Shown one piece after another: positions 44,098 through 54,667 of a DNA stretch of 64,000 bases (positions are counted from its first letter, which is position 1; each line of letters begins with the position of its first letter). The notes under the pieces were generated by a model. It had not been told where the DNA came from. It saw only the letters and a list, made by a program, of their open reading frames with translations, and made no database searches. Where the stretch lies: assembly GCA_016713725.1 (NCBI GenBank), contig JADJOO010000009.1:1-64000 (forward strand), given 5' to 3'. This stretch comes from Pseudomonadota bacterium. Its GTDB lineage: Bacteria; Pseudomonadota; Gammaproteobacteria; Steroidobacterales; Steroidobacteraceae. Made by a program: the position numbers and the translations under genes.

Positions 44098-44562
44098 TCA
44101 CTCTCGGTTCGTCGCACCGGTGGCCCGGAGCTTGGCCGCGATGAAGCCGGAATGCGGCACGTGCAACAGATCCGCGACGCGACGAATCAGGTGCTCCTCG
44201 TACTTGTGCACCGTCAGGTCGGCATCCGCCACACGCCACAACGCTTCGAGCAATCCGACCTTCTCCGCCTCGGAAAACGTGCGGTTGATCTGCGAGGTGA
44301 ACTGGTACAGGTCGTGTGATTTGTCGATATGACGCTCGGCCTCCTCGACCAGCGCCAGGGTTTCCGCTGGCCCAAGGCCAAGCAGCGCCGACACCGAGGC
44401 CATGACCTGCTGGCGTTCGGTCGGGGTAACGTCAAAATCCGCCCGCAGCACTTCCACCAGCAAGGCCGCCACCGCAAGATTCGATCCCACCTCCGTCGAA
44501 CCGGTGGCCGAACCGCCAGCACCGCCCGGCAGGTACTGCGTGATCCATTCTCTCAAGCCCAT
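44098..44562 (-). CDS. TerB-like protein
   Basis: A 154-aa acidic helical protein of the TerB/DjlA-N type. Matching stretches are VGSNLAVAALLVEVLRADFD, VSALLGLGPAETLALVEEAE and WRVADADLTVHKYEEHLIRRVADLLHV, the acidic metal-binding-like helices. Members are named for tellurite resistance, but most lone ones have no proven role. The ATG at 44562 gives MGLREWITQYLPGG. It is divergent from the bufferin operon. Confidence 0.85.
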   Translation of the reverse strand: MGLREWITQYLPGGAGGSATGSTEVGSNLAVAALLVEVLRADFDVTPTERQQVMASVSALLGLGPAETLALVEEAERHIDKSHDLYQFTSQINRTFSEAEKVGLLEALWRVADADLTVHKYEEHLIRRVADLLHVPHSGFIAAKLRATGATNRE

Positions 44563-44690
44563 GTCTGTGTTCTGTTCGTCGAGGAGGGTTTGCGCATGCT
44601 GCCACTGCTCGCCCCCCTAAGCCAACCCGCTCGCACGCACGACAGCGCCTGTTCATAATGACGCAGCGACGCAAGAGGACTTCGACCATC

Positions 44691-44960
44691 ATGAATTTCA
44701 AGAACGTGACGATCGCAACTGCCATCGGCAGCCTGCTCGCTGTGGGTGGCGCCAATGCCGGTCAGGACGCAGGCAAAGACGACAAGGTGATGTGCTACGG
44801 CGTGGCCAAAGCCGGCAAGAATGACTGCGCGACGGCAAGCCACGGCTGTGCCGGCTCGGCGAAGAAAGACAATGATCCCAACGAGTGGAAGTACATGCCG
44901 CGGGCCGAGTGCGAAAAGGCCGGCGGCAAGGTCGGTAGCGGCGACAAGAAGCCGATGTAG
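44691..44960 (+). CDS. bufA: Bufferin precursor (BufA1, DUF2282)
   Basis: Bufferins are exported, post-translationally modified peptides that bind copper. The 89-aa precursor has a long signal peptide (VTIATAIGSLLAVGGANA) and four Cys, at 35, 46, 53 and 74, in VMCYGVAKAGKNDCATASHG and RAECEKAGG, the DUF2282 pattern. It is followed after 6 bp by bufB and then bufC, the known order. A CATAAT box at 44654 could be its -10. Confidence 0.9.
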   Translation: MNFKNVTIATAIGSLLAVGGANAGQDAGKDDKVMCYGVAKAGKNDCATASHGCAGSAKKDNDPNEWKYMPRAECEKAGGKVGSGDKKPM

Positions 44961-44966
44961 CCGATC

Positions 44967-45840
44967 GTGACGGGCGGTCCATTGCCAGCGCCTGCCCGCG
45001 GACCGATCCCTGCGCGAGCCGGGATCGGGCTTCGCTCGCAGCACCATGAGGCCATACTGGAGACGGCATCGCCGCCAGCGTGGATCGAGGCCCACACCGA
45101 GAACTATTTTCATGCAGGCGGCCTCGCCGCCCGTGCCCTGGAGCGCGCGCGCTCACGGTATCCGCTGAGCCTGCACGGCGTCGGGCTCGGGCTCGGCTCG
45201 GCCGACCCCATCGACCGTGGTCACCTCGAACGCGTGCGCGACGCCGTGCAGCGTTATGAACCGGGCCTGGTGAGCGAGCACGCCTGCTGGGGCCACGTCG
45301 ACGGTGAGCATTTCAACGACCTGCTGCCGCTGCCCTACACCGAGGAAGCCGTCGAGCACCTCGCCGCCCGAGTGCGGGAAGTGCAGGATTTCCTTGGTCG
45401 CCAGATCCTGGTCGAGAACCTGAGTGCCTACGTGAGTTTCGCCTTCTCGCGGCTGAGCGAAGGTGAGTTCCTCGCGGCTGTCGTGGAGCGCAGCGGCTGT
45501 GGCCTCCTGCTCGACGTCAACAATGCGTACGTGAATGCATCGAACCTCGGTCTCGACCTCGATGCGTTCTTCGCGGCACTGCCGCGGCACGCCATCCAGG
45601 AAATTCACCTCGCCGGCCACAGCCGACGCCGGGTCGGGAGCGCGCGAACTGCTGATCGATGATCACGGCAGCGCCGTCTGCGACGACGTGTGGGCCTTGT
45701 ACGAAGACGCGTTGCGACGCTTCGGTCCGGTACCGACCCTGATCGAATGGGACAACGACGTGCCGCCACTCGAAACGCTGCTGGCGGAGGTGACGCGCGC
45801 CGATCAACGGCTGGAGCGGTGCCATGCAGCGGCCGCCTGA
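44967..45840 (+). CDS. bufB: Bufferin maturation enzyme BufB (DUF692), frameshifted
   Basis: A DUF692/MbnB-type multinuclear iron enzyme with a TIM barrel that modifies Cys residues of the BufA precursor. Typical stretches are GIGLRSQHHEAILE, WIEAHTENYFHAGG, LSLHGVGLGLGS, VSEHACWGHVDG, VENLSAYVSF and LLLDVNNAYVNASNLG, including the iron ligands. Near 45625 the frame shifts just after EIHLAGH. The next frame gives GARELLIDDHGSAVCDDVW and TLIEWDNDVPPLETLL to 45840. One indel explains this. Confidence 0.9.
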
Positions 45841-46666
45841 TTCCGCTCCAGACCTGAAGGCACTGCAGGCAGCGTTCGGCCGCAGCGTGCGCTCGACGAC
45901 TGCGCACACTGCGGACCTGCAGTTGCTCGCCGGCAGCGACGACGCCACCGCCTTCGGCCAACGGATTGACGTCTATCGAAACAACGCGTGGCAGTTCTTT
46001 CTTGCTGCCCTCGAGCGCACCTACCCGGTGACCCAGCGCCGCGTAGGCGCCGATTTCTTTCGCCAGCTCGCACGCGACTACCGTGCCCAGCATCCATCGC
46101 AACACGGTGACCTGCACTGGATCGGCGAGGCCTTCCCAGCGTGGCTCGCCGGCCGCATGGCCGGCACGGGCTACGAATGGCTGGGCGACCTCGCGCACCT
46201 CGAATGGGCCTGCGAAGCGTCCGTCACCGCGGCTCGGCGCGATCCAGTCGGTCTGGATGCGCTCGGCCGCTTCGATGCGGACGTGCTGCCGCACCTGGTG
46301 CTGGAATTGCAACCTTCGCTGCGGCTGGTGACTTCACCGTTTCCGATCTGGAGCGTGTGGCAAGCCAACCAGCTTGCAGACGCGGCCGCCCCTGTCGACC
46401 TCGCTGCGGGTGCCGAACATTGCGCGGTCGCCTGCATCGCAGACCGGGTGGCCGTGTACAGGCTCGAAGCGGGTGATCATCGAATGCTGCAGCACCTGTG
46501 CGCGGGCATGTCGCTGGGAGACGCCGCCGAAGCTGCCGCGACGGATGCCGCGACACTCGGCGAACTGCTGGGCCGACTACTGGGCTGGGCTTTCGGCGAA
46601 GGGCTCGTCGTGCAGGTCGTCAAGCACATGGACCGCTCAAGCGGTGGGCGATCAGGTTCCGGGTAG
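45824..46666 (+). CDS. bufC: Bufferin-associated protein BufC (DUF2063)
   Basis: The partner of BufB, thought to recognise the precursor peptide. The N-terminal DUF2063 domain has FGQRIDVYRNNAWQFFLAAL, TYPVTQRRVGADFFRQLA and HPSQHGDLHWIGEAFPAWL. The C-terminal half has SPFPIWSVWQANQ. The 280-aa length is normal. It overlaps the corrected bufB end by 17 bp. Confidence 0.9.
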   Translation: MQRPPDSAPDLKALQAAFGRSVRSTTAHTADLQLLAGSDDATAFGQRIDVYRNNAWQFFLAALERTYPVTQRRVGADFFRQLARDYRAQHPSQHGDLHWIGEAFPAWLAGRMAGTGYEWLGDLAHLEWACEASVTAARRDPVGLDALGRFDADVLPHLVLELQPSLRLVTSPFPIWSVWQANQLADAAAPVDLAAGAEHCAVACIADRVAVYRLEAGDHRMLQHLCAGMSLGDAAEAAATDAATLGELLGRLLGWAFGEGLVVQVVKHMDRSSGGRSGSG

Positions 46667-46675
46667 AATTGCCCC

Positions 46676-47488
46676 ATGCCCACCGGATTCTCACAGGTTC
46701 TCGCATCCATCGAACCTAGCGCCGGGCCCGGTTTTTCAGTGACCGTCCCGCCAGACTGGCTGCAGGGCCGCACTGTCTTCGGTGGAATGCAGATGGCCCT
46801 GGGTGGCAGGGCAATGCGGGCGGTGTTGCCCCTGCAGGCGGCTGCGATGCCCTTGCGCAGCGCACAGATGACTTTCGTCGGACCCCTGCTCGGCGGCGCG
46901 CCGATCAGGATGAAGGCCGAAACCCTGCGCGCTGGAAAATCGACCGTCCACGCCCGGTGCGACCTCATGCACGACGATGGCAAGGTGGCCTGCACGGTCG
47001 TTGGCATCTTTGGCGGACCGCGCGAATCACGGTTCGTGAAGGAAATGCCGCGCCCGGAGCCCGGCGTGTCGGCGGAGAACGCCAGCAGTGGCGTCCCTGG
47101 GCCACCCACGCCGGAATTCCTGCGGCACTTCGAAGTCCGTGTGGCGCGGGGAGCCAAGCCTTACTCCGGTTACACCGAGCCGAAGTCGCTGATCTATGCC
47201 CGGTTGCGCGATCTGGACTGCGGCTCGGAGGACGCGCTACTCGCGCTGGCAGACGTCATCCCCACGCCGGTGCTGTCGATGCTCACCGAGCCGGCGCCCG
47301 CGAGTTCCGTGAACTGGATGCTCGAGGTGCTGCGCGATCCGGCGTACCTCGACCTGCACGAGTGGGTGCTGATCGATACGGAGGTACGCGCCGGCACGGC
47401 GGGATACCTCAGCCAGACGTCCGTGCTGTACGGCGCCGACGGACACGCGTACTCGGTCAGTCATCAGACCGTTGCGGTCTTCGGCTGA
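46676..47488 (+). CDS. Double-hotdog acyl-CoA thioesterase
   Basis: A 270-aa TesB-like protein with two hotdog halves. The first has WLQGRTVFGGMQMALGGRAM, RSAQMTFVGPLLGGAPIRM and GKSTVHARCDLMHD. The second ends with LHEWVLIDTEVRAGTAGYLS and SVLYGADGHAYSVSHQTVA. The thioesterase role is by family; the substrate chain is unknown. It starts 9 bp after bufC, so it may be read through from that operon. Confidence 0.88.
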   Translation: MPTGFSQVLASIEPSAGPGFSVTVPPDWLQGRTVFGGMQMALGGRAMRAVLPLQAAAMPLRSAQMTFVGPLLGGAPIRMKAETLRAGKSTVHARCDLMHDDGKVACTVVGIFGGPRESRFVKEMPRPEPGVSAENASSGVPGPPTPEFLRHFEVRVARGAKPYSGYTEPKSLIYARLRDLDCGSEDALLALADVIPTPVLSMLTEPAPASSVNWMLEVLRDPAYLDLHEWVLIDTEVRAGTAGYLSQTSVLYGADGHAYSVSHQTVAVFG

Positions 47489-47497
47489 CGCCGCACG

Positions 47498-48961
47498 ATG
47501 GCCTCGCGTGGCGTATTCGCCGAGTTTTCCCACACGTATGCGGCGCTGCCGGAGCGCTTCTACGCACGGGTGCCGCCGACGGCGGTCGCTGCACCCGCGT
47601 TGGTCGCATTCAACGACAACCTGGCCGGCGAGATTGGGGTCGACCGAAGCCAACTGTCCGACGCGCAACTCGCGGCCATCTGCGCCGGCAACCACGTGCC
47701 GGCGGGTGCGCTGCCACTCGCCATGGCCTACGCGGGTCATCAATTCGGCTCGTTTGTCCCGCAACTCGGCGACGGGCGGGCGCTGCTGATCGGCGAAGTG
47801 GTTGATGCGCAGGGCCAGCGCCGCGACCTGCAGTGGAAAGGCGCAGGCCCCACGCCGTTCTCGCGGCGCGGCGATGGCCGAGCGGCACTCGGACCCGTCC
47901 TGCGCGAATACCTGGTCAGCGAGGCGATGCACGCGCTCGCGTTACCCACGACTCGTGCGTTGTCGGCAGTCACCACGGGTGAGCGCGTACTCCGTGACGA
48001 CGGCCCGCTACCGGGAGGCGTGCTGGTCCGCGTCGCCGCCAGTCACATCCGCATCGGCACGTTTGAATACTTCGCTGCGCGTGGCGACCTGGACGGGGTC
48101 CGCGCGCTCGCCGACCACACCATTGCACGACACTACCCGCAGCTGCGCGACGACCCGGACCGTTACTTCGCCCTGTTCGAAGCCGTCGCCGAGCGGCAGA
48201 GCTCGCTCGTCGCGCGCTGGATGCAGGTCGGCTTCATCCACGGTGTGATGAACACGGACAACATGACCGTCTCGGGCGAGACGATCGATTTCGGGCCGTG
48301 CGCATTCATGGACGAGTACGATCCGGCGACCGTCTACAGCTTCATCGACCGTCGCGGGCGGTATGCCTACGGCAACCAACCCGACATCCTGCAGTGGAAT
48401 CTCGCCCGGCTCGCCGAAACGCTGCTGCCACTGATCGATGCCGACGAAGGCCGGGCGATCGAACGCGCCACTGCGTCGTTGCAGGGCGTGCCTGCTCGCT
48501 TCGACCGGCATTGGCTCGCAGGATTCCGGCGCAAACTGGGCCTGAGCGTGCACGAGGACGTCGACCGCGCGCTGGTGGCGGACCTGCTTGCAGTCATGCA
48601 CGCCGAGGCTGCCGACTTCACCAACACGTATCGTGCGCTCGCCGACGTTGCGGCGGACGACGTCATGCTGCCCGATTCATTCCTGGCCTGGACGCATCGA
48701 TGGCGCGCACGCCTGGCGCGCGAGCCAGGCGGTATCGCGAGTTGCAACGCAACGCTGCAGCGAGCGAACCTGGCCTACATTCCGCGCAATCACCGCATCG
48801 AGGAGAGCATCGAGGCGGCCGTGCAGGATGGAAACTTTGGGCCTTTCCACGCGCTGCACGCCGTGCTGGCCACGCCCTTCCAGTCGCAGCCGGGCCATGC
48901 GTCCTACCGCACGCCTCCCCTGCCGCACGAGCGAGTGCAGAACACCTTCTGCGGCACCTGA
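47498..48961 (+). CDS. selO: Protein adenylyltransferase SelO (YdiU)
   Basis: A pseudokinase-fold enzyme that transfers AMP to Ser, Thr or Tyr of target proteins. Characteristic parts are AMAYAGHQFGSFVPQLGDGRA, LQWKGAGPTPFSRRGDGRAAL, REYLVSEAMHAL, QVGFIHGVMNTDNMTVSGETIDFGPCAFMD and the C-terminal TFCGT; the last carries the conserved Cys that is selenocysteine in animals. The 487-aa length is normal. Each of the two preceding gaps is under 10 bp. Confidence 0.96.
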   Translation: MASRGVFAEFSHTYAALPERFYARVPPTAVAAPALVAFNDNLAGEIGVDRSQLSDAQLAAICAGNHVPAGALPLAMAYAGHQFGSFVPQLGDGRALLIGEVVDAQGQRRDLQWKGAGPTPFSRRGDGRAALGPVLREYLVSEAMHALALPTTRALSAVTTGERVLRDDGPLPGGVLVRVAASHIRIGTFEYFAARGDLDGVRALADHTIARHYPQLRDDPDRYFALFEAVAERQSSLVARWMQVGFIHGVMNTDNMTVSGETIDFGPCAFMDEYDPATVYSFIDRRGRYAYGNQPDILQWNLARLAETLLPLIDADEGRAIERATASLQGVPARFDRHWLAGFRRKLGLSVHEDVDRALVADLLAVMHAEAADFTNTYRALADVAADDVMLPDSFLAWTHRWRARLAREPGGIASCNATLQRANLAYIPRNHRIEESIEAAVQDGNFGPFHALHAVLATPFQSQPGHASYRTPPLPHERVQNTFCGT

Positions 48962-48984
48962 ACCGAATCGGCGGCAGCACCCGC

Positions 48985-49782
48985 TCAACGACGCGCCATC
49001 GCGCCCATCAATTCCTTGATCAACTTGACCGCGGCAATGGCGGTTGCATCGCCAGTGTCCTGCGTCGGGTTCAATTCGACGACGTCGGCGCCGACGACCT
49101 GCGTGCGGATACGGGCAATCACCGCAACAATGTCGCGCACACTCAAGCCCCCGGGCTCCGGATGCGACACGCCTGGCGCGAATGCCGGATCGAGCGCATC
49201 GAGATCGATCGTGACGTACAGCGGCCGCGTGGGAATCGGCACCGTCGCCGGCGTGAAATCGGCCCATTCGACGATTTCGACACCGAACCTCTGCGCCTGC
49301 TCGCGGTTGTGCTTGTTCCATGTGCGCACACCCACTTGCACGAGCCTCCCGGCGAGGCCCTGCTCCATGATCCGGGCGAAAGGACTCGCGTGTGAACGCG
49401 GATTGCCCTCGTAGTCGTGATACAGGTCGGGATGCGCATCGAAGTGCAGCAGGTTGAGCGGCCCATGCACCGCGGCCAGTCCCGCGACGAGCGGAAACGT
49501 GACCGAATGATCACCACCCACCGACAACAGCGGCCCGACCCGCGCGGCCTTCTCGGCCGCCGCCGCGATGGCGGCATGGTCCGACTCGACTTCGTGAACG
49601 GCAACGTCACCCAGGTCGACGATGGTCAAGTCGCTGCCGATCTCGAGACCGCTCTCCGTAGCGGCGTTGCCGAACTCCGCATAGCGACGCCATGCCTGCC
49701 GGATGACCGCAGGCGCAGTCGCTGCGCCGCGTCGGTACGACGAATTGACGTCCGTCGGAATGCCCAGGATCTGGATCTGCAT
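48985..49782 (-). CDS. Arginase/agmatinase family ureohydrolase
   Basis: A binuclear manganese hydrolase. Metal sites are LSVGGDHSVTFPL, LLHFDAHPDLYHDYEG and VTIDLDALDPAFAPGVSHPE, and the domain ends with VELNPTQDTGDATAIAA. The 265-aa length and the SHASPFARIMEQG loop suggest the agmatinase or guanidinobutyrase side of the family more than arginase, but the substrate cannot be fixed. The ATG at 49782 is used. Confidence 0.9.
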   Translation of the reverse strand: MQIQILGIPTDVNSSYRRGAATAPAVIRQAWRRYAEFGNAATESGLEIGSDLTIVDLGDVAVHEVESDHAAIAAAAEKAARVGPLLSVGGDHSVTFPLVAGLAAVHGPLNLLHFDAHPDLYHDYEGNPRSHASPFARIMEQGLAGRLVQVGVRTWNKHNREQAQRFGVEIVEWADFTPATVPIPTRPLYVTIDLDALDPAFAPGVSHPEPGGLSVRDIVAVIARIRTQVVGADVVELNPTQDTGDATAIAAVKLIKELMGAMARR

Positions 49783-49801
49783 GCTTCGCGGCAGGCGCCC
49801 C

Positions 49802-50587
49802 TCAGTGCAACGGCATCTGGAACGTGAGCATGACCCCACCCTCGTCGCCGGCTGCAATTGCAAACGTTGTCTTGTCCGGGTTGACTTCGCGCCGGTTCAT
49901 CACGAATCGCGCGGTCGACAGGCCGAGTGCCGCGCCCGCCGCCACGTCCGAGGCCCAGTGCTGGTTATTGTCCATGCGCAGGTAAGCTGTCGCGCCGGCC
50001 AGGCCATAGCCCAGGAACCTGCGTGCCCAGCGATAGCGGTCGTCACCCGATTCCGCAAGCACCGTACCGATCGCAAATGCGACGCCGACGTGGCGCGACG
50101 GAAACGAGTCTCCGCTTTCGAACCACTGGTCGGGATCGGTCGTCTCGTTCGGACGCTGGCGACCAAACGACAGCTTCAGGATTTCCGTGCTCACCGCGGT
50201 AAAGGCCGTCGCCTGGATCATCGAGCCGACCTCGCGCCAGGCAACGGGTTGGTCGACGATACCGGCAAGAAGCCATGTTCCCGCCAGCATGACGGCGGCA
50301 GGCAAGGCGTCGTCGAGGTTGTTCGGGTCGTCGCCATCCAGCGGTGCGCTGGCATCCACAAAGTGGTCACGGACGTCGTCGTCGAATTCATGGATGACGC
50401 CGATGGCAATCAGCGTGCCGCCGAATTCGAGCCAGTCGCGGCCATCCCAGCGCAGCGGCGCGGTGAAGTACAGCCTGGCGTCCTCCAGCGCCTCGCGCGG
50501 CTGCACTGCCTGGGCGTCGCAGACTCGCGGGTGCAGCAGGGTGAACGCACAGGCGCAGGCCAGCAGCAACGTGGATCTGATCGTCAT
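49802..50587 (-). CDS. PAP2 family phosphatase, exported
   Basis: A 261-aa protein with a signal peptide (LLLACACAFTLLHPRVCDA) and several hydrophobic helices. The three phosphatase motifs are KLSFGRQRPN (KxxxxxxRP), SFPSRHVGVAF (PSxxSRH type) and RMDNNQHWASDVAAG (SRxxxxxHxxxD, with Arg-Met in place of Ser-Arg). It probably acts on lipid phosphates at the envelope. The GTG/ATG region upstream is divergent from the esterase gene. Confidence 0.88.
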   Translation of the reverse strand: MTIRSTLLLACACAFTLLHPRVCDAQAVQPREALEDARLYFTAPLRWDGRDWLEFGGTLIAIGVIHEFDDDVRDHFVDASAPLDGDDPNNLDDALPAAVMLAGTWLLAGIVDQPVAWREVGSMIQATAFTAVSTEILKLSFGRQRPNETTDPDQWFESGDSFPSRHVGVAFAIGTVLAESGDDRYRWARRFLGYGLAGATAYLRMDNNQHWASDVAAGAALGLSTARFVMNRREVNPDKTTFAIAAGDEGGVMLTFQMPLH

Positions 50588-50636
50588 CGTCTGCGAATGG
50601 TACAGCGCGCTAGAATGCCCCACCCGGAGAAATCCC

Positions 50637-51575
50637 ATGCGCACAACAATCCTCAGCCTCGCGCTCCGTGCCGGCCTCGGCATCGCGGGTGCGATTATCG
50701 CTGGTCCGATCCTGGCCGAGAACGCCCCGGCTGCGGCCGCCTGCAAATCGACGGTCAGCGGCGACCTCCGCCTGCACACGCTCAAGAGCGCGATCTTCGG
50801 CAACGAGCGAACGATCCGGGTGCTGCTGCCTCCAGGGTATGGCGATACCGCGAACGAGGATCGCCGCTACCCGGTCCTGTACATGCTCGACGGCCAGAAC
50901 GTATTCGACGCGTGCCTGAGCGACGTCAGTCACCATGAGTGGAGCGTCGACGAGACGGTCCAGCAACTGATCGCCGAGAAGAAGATCCCCGCCCTGATCG
51001 TGGTCGGCATCGATCACGCCGGCAAGGACCGTGCACGCGAGTACCTGCCGTACAAGGACTTCGTCGGCAACGCCGAGATGGACGAGCCCGCCGGCAGGTA
51101 CTTCCCCGATTTCATGACCAGGGAAGTCATGCCGCTGGTCGACAGCCACTACCGCACGCTGCCGGGGCGACCGAACACCGGCATTGGCGGCTCGTCCTAC
51201 GGGGGTGTCGCGGCCCTGTATGCGTTGCTCGCAAGACCCAACACCTTCGGTTACGGACTGGTCGAGAGCCCCGTGATGTGGATCGGCATGGGCCAGCTCG
51301 TGCGCGACACCAGCCCGCTCGTGGCCCTGCCCGTGAGGGTGTTCGTGGCAATCGGCGGCAAGGAAACCCCCGATCCGGTGATCAGCGAAAAAATGATCGG
51401 GTTGATCCGCCAGGTCGAGACGAATTTCCACGCCGCCGGCTACGACGATTCGAATTTCCGCTTCGTGGTTGATCCGGATGCCGTGCACACCGAGGCTGCC
51501 TGGGAAAAGCGCTTGCCCGGCGCCCTGACCTTCCTCTTCGGCGACTGGAAGCCGACGCCCCCACCGCCGCGCTGA
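50637..51575 (+). CDS. Putative esterase D/IroE-like alpha/beta hydrolase, exported
   Basis: A 312-aa protein with a signal peptide (LALRAGLGIAGAIIAGPILA). The esterase family (PF00756-type) layout is RTIRVLLPPGYGDTANEDRRYPVLYMLDGQN, LIVVGIDHAG and the nucleophile Ser in GIGGSSYGGVAALYAL. The His of the triad is probably in DAVHTEAAW. The substrate is unknown; a sugar ester or siderophore ester is common in the family. Confidence 0.88.
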   Translation: MRTTILSLALRAGLGIAGAIIAGPILAENAPAAAACKSTVSGDLRLHTLKSAIFGNERTIRVLLPPGYGDTANEDRRYPVLYMLDGQNVFDACLSDVSHHEWSVDETVQQLIAEKKIPALIVVGIDHAGKDRAREYLPYKDFVGNAEMDEPAGRYFPDFMTREVMPLVDSHYRTLPGRPNTGIGGSSYGGVAALYALLARPNTFGYGLVESPVMWIGMGQLVRDTSPLVALPVRVFVAIGGKETPDPVISEKMIGLIRQVETNFHAAGYDDSNFRFVVDPDAVHTEAAWEKRLPGALTFLFGDWKPTPPPPR

Positions 51576-51649
51576 ATCAACCTGTCGTCGGTGCCCGACG
51601 CCGGTTAAAATCGGGCGCCCGAACATCCGTTCACACCTGCTGGTACTCC

Positions 51650-52648
51650 ATGCTCGCTACCCTGCTCGCGTCTGGCCGCACCCTGCTTGCCGACGGCGCC
51701 ACCGGCACGAATTTGTTTGCCATGGGTCTCACGTCAGGCGACGCGCCGGAAATGTGGAACCTCGAGCACCCGGATCGCGTGCGGGCGCTGCACCAGGGTT
51801 TCGTCGACGCGGGATCCGACATCATCCTGACCAACAGCTTCGGTGGTAACGCACGACGGTTGATGCTGCACGGCATGCAGGACCGGGTGCGCGAGATCAA
51901 CCGTCTCGCCGCCCAGCACGCGCGTTCGGTCGCCGACAAGGCCGGACGCCCGGTCGTGGTCGCAGGCTCGGTGGGACCGACAGGCGACCTCTTCGAACCG
52001 CTCGGCGTGCTGACCGAAGCGATGGCCATCGAAGTCTTCGAAGAACAGATCCGCGGCCTCAAGGAAGGCGGCGCCGACGTGGCATGGATCGAGACGATGT
52101 CGTCGCTCGAAGAGATCAAGGCCGCGGCGATGGCCGCCGCCAACGTCGGCATGCCATACACGTTCACGGCGAGCTTCGACACTGCCGGACGCACGATGAT
52201 GGGCATCACGCCCGCCGCGCTCGTCGAGTTCGCGCAGTCACTGAATCCGCCGCCGCTCGCAATCGGCGCGAACTGCGGGGTCGGTGCGTCGGACCTGGTC
52301 GTCAGCATCCTCGGCATGGCGGCGAAGGAAGCCGGTATCCCGATCATCGCCAAGGCCAATGCCGGCGTGCCGAAATTCATCGGTGCCGAGGTCCACTACT
52401 CGGGCACGCCCGAACTCATGGCCACCTACGTGGGCCTGGCCGCGGATTCCGGTGCGCGCATCATCGGCGGTTGCTGTGGCACGACGTTCGGCCACCTCTC
52501 GGCCATGCACGAAGCGTTGCACCACCATCACGCCGGCACGAAGCCGGACGAAGCAAAGGTGGTTGCCGAGCTTGGCCCGTTGCAGGCGCCCGGAGCCAAA
52601 GGCGGGCACAGGATCGGTGGCGAGGGTCGGCGCAATCGCCGCACCTGA
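51650..52648 (+). CDS. Homocysteine S-methyltransferase (betaine-homocysteine type)
   Basis: A 332-aa zinc enzyme that methylates homocysteine to methionine. The domain shows LLADGATGTNLFAMGL, DIILTNSFGGNARRL, VAGSVGPTGDLFEPLG, LAIGANCGVGASDLVV and the zinc Cys pair in IIGGCCGTTFGHLSAM. Close wording to bacterial betaine/glycine-betaine-homocysteine methyltransferases suggests betaine or S-methylmethionine as donor, which is not certain. TTAAAAT at 51605-51611 may be its -10. No SAM riboswitch fits in the 74-bp leader. Confidence 0.9.
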   Translation: MLATLLASGRTLLADGATGTNLFAMGLTSGDAPEMWNLEHPDRVRALHQGFVDAGSDIILTNSFGGNARRLMLHGMQDRVREINRLAAQHARSVADKAGRPVVVAGSVGPTGDLFEPLGVLTEAMAIEVFEEQIRGLKEGGADVAWIETMSSLEEIKAAAMAAANVGMPYTFTASFDTAGRTMMGITPAALVEFAQSLNPPPLAIGANCGVGASDLVVSILGMAAKEAGIPIIAKANAGVPKFIGAEVHYSGTPELMATYVGLAADSGARIIGGCCGTTFGHLSAMHEALHHHHAGTKPDEAKVVAELGPLQAPGAKGGHRIGGEGRRNRRT

Positions 52649-52682
52649 GGTCCGCGCTGCGCGGCAACCGACCGGGCCCGCG

Positions 52683-54398
<1,716 letters not shown>

Positions 54399-54504
54399 CT
54401 GGTTCTCACGCGGGACCGAAAATGCAGGCATCGGGCACGGTGGGTGACATCCCACTCGAAATCGAACCGCACACGAAAAATGCGCTGGCTCCGGTCCATA
54501 AACC

Positions 54505-54537
54505 AGAAAGCCGGCCGCCCCTTTCGAAGCGACCGGC
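54505..54537 (-). terminator. Stem-loop terminator of the sulP transcript
   Basis: On the minus strand GCCGGTCGCTT pairs with GGGGCGGCCGGC over 11 positions with three G-T wobbles around a CGAAA loop, then TTTCT. It lies 130 bp past the SulP stop. The T-run is short, so strength is uncertain. Confidence 0.5.
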
Positions 54538-54667
54538 CTATGTTCTGTAGCGGCGACAGGTGCCGGCAACCCTGTGCCAGCTCGCCCAACCTGCGGATAG
54601 TCCCAAACTTCGGGCCGTAGAATACACCGATCGAGCTGATTTTGCCCGGTTTTCGCCCGGCGGGCGC

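Noticed and set aside
51576..51649. SAM riboswitch ahead of the homocysteine methyltransferase
   Set aside because: The leader is too short and lacks the conserved core; only a possible -10 (TAAAAT) is seen.
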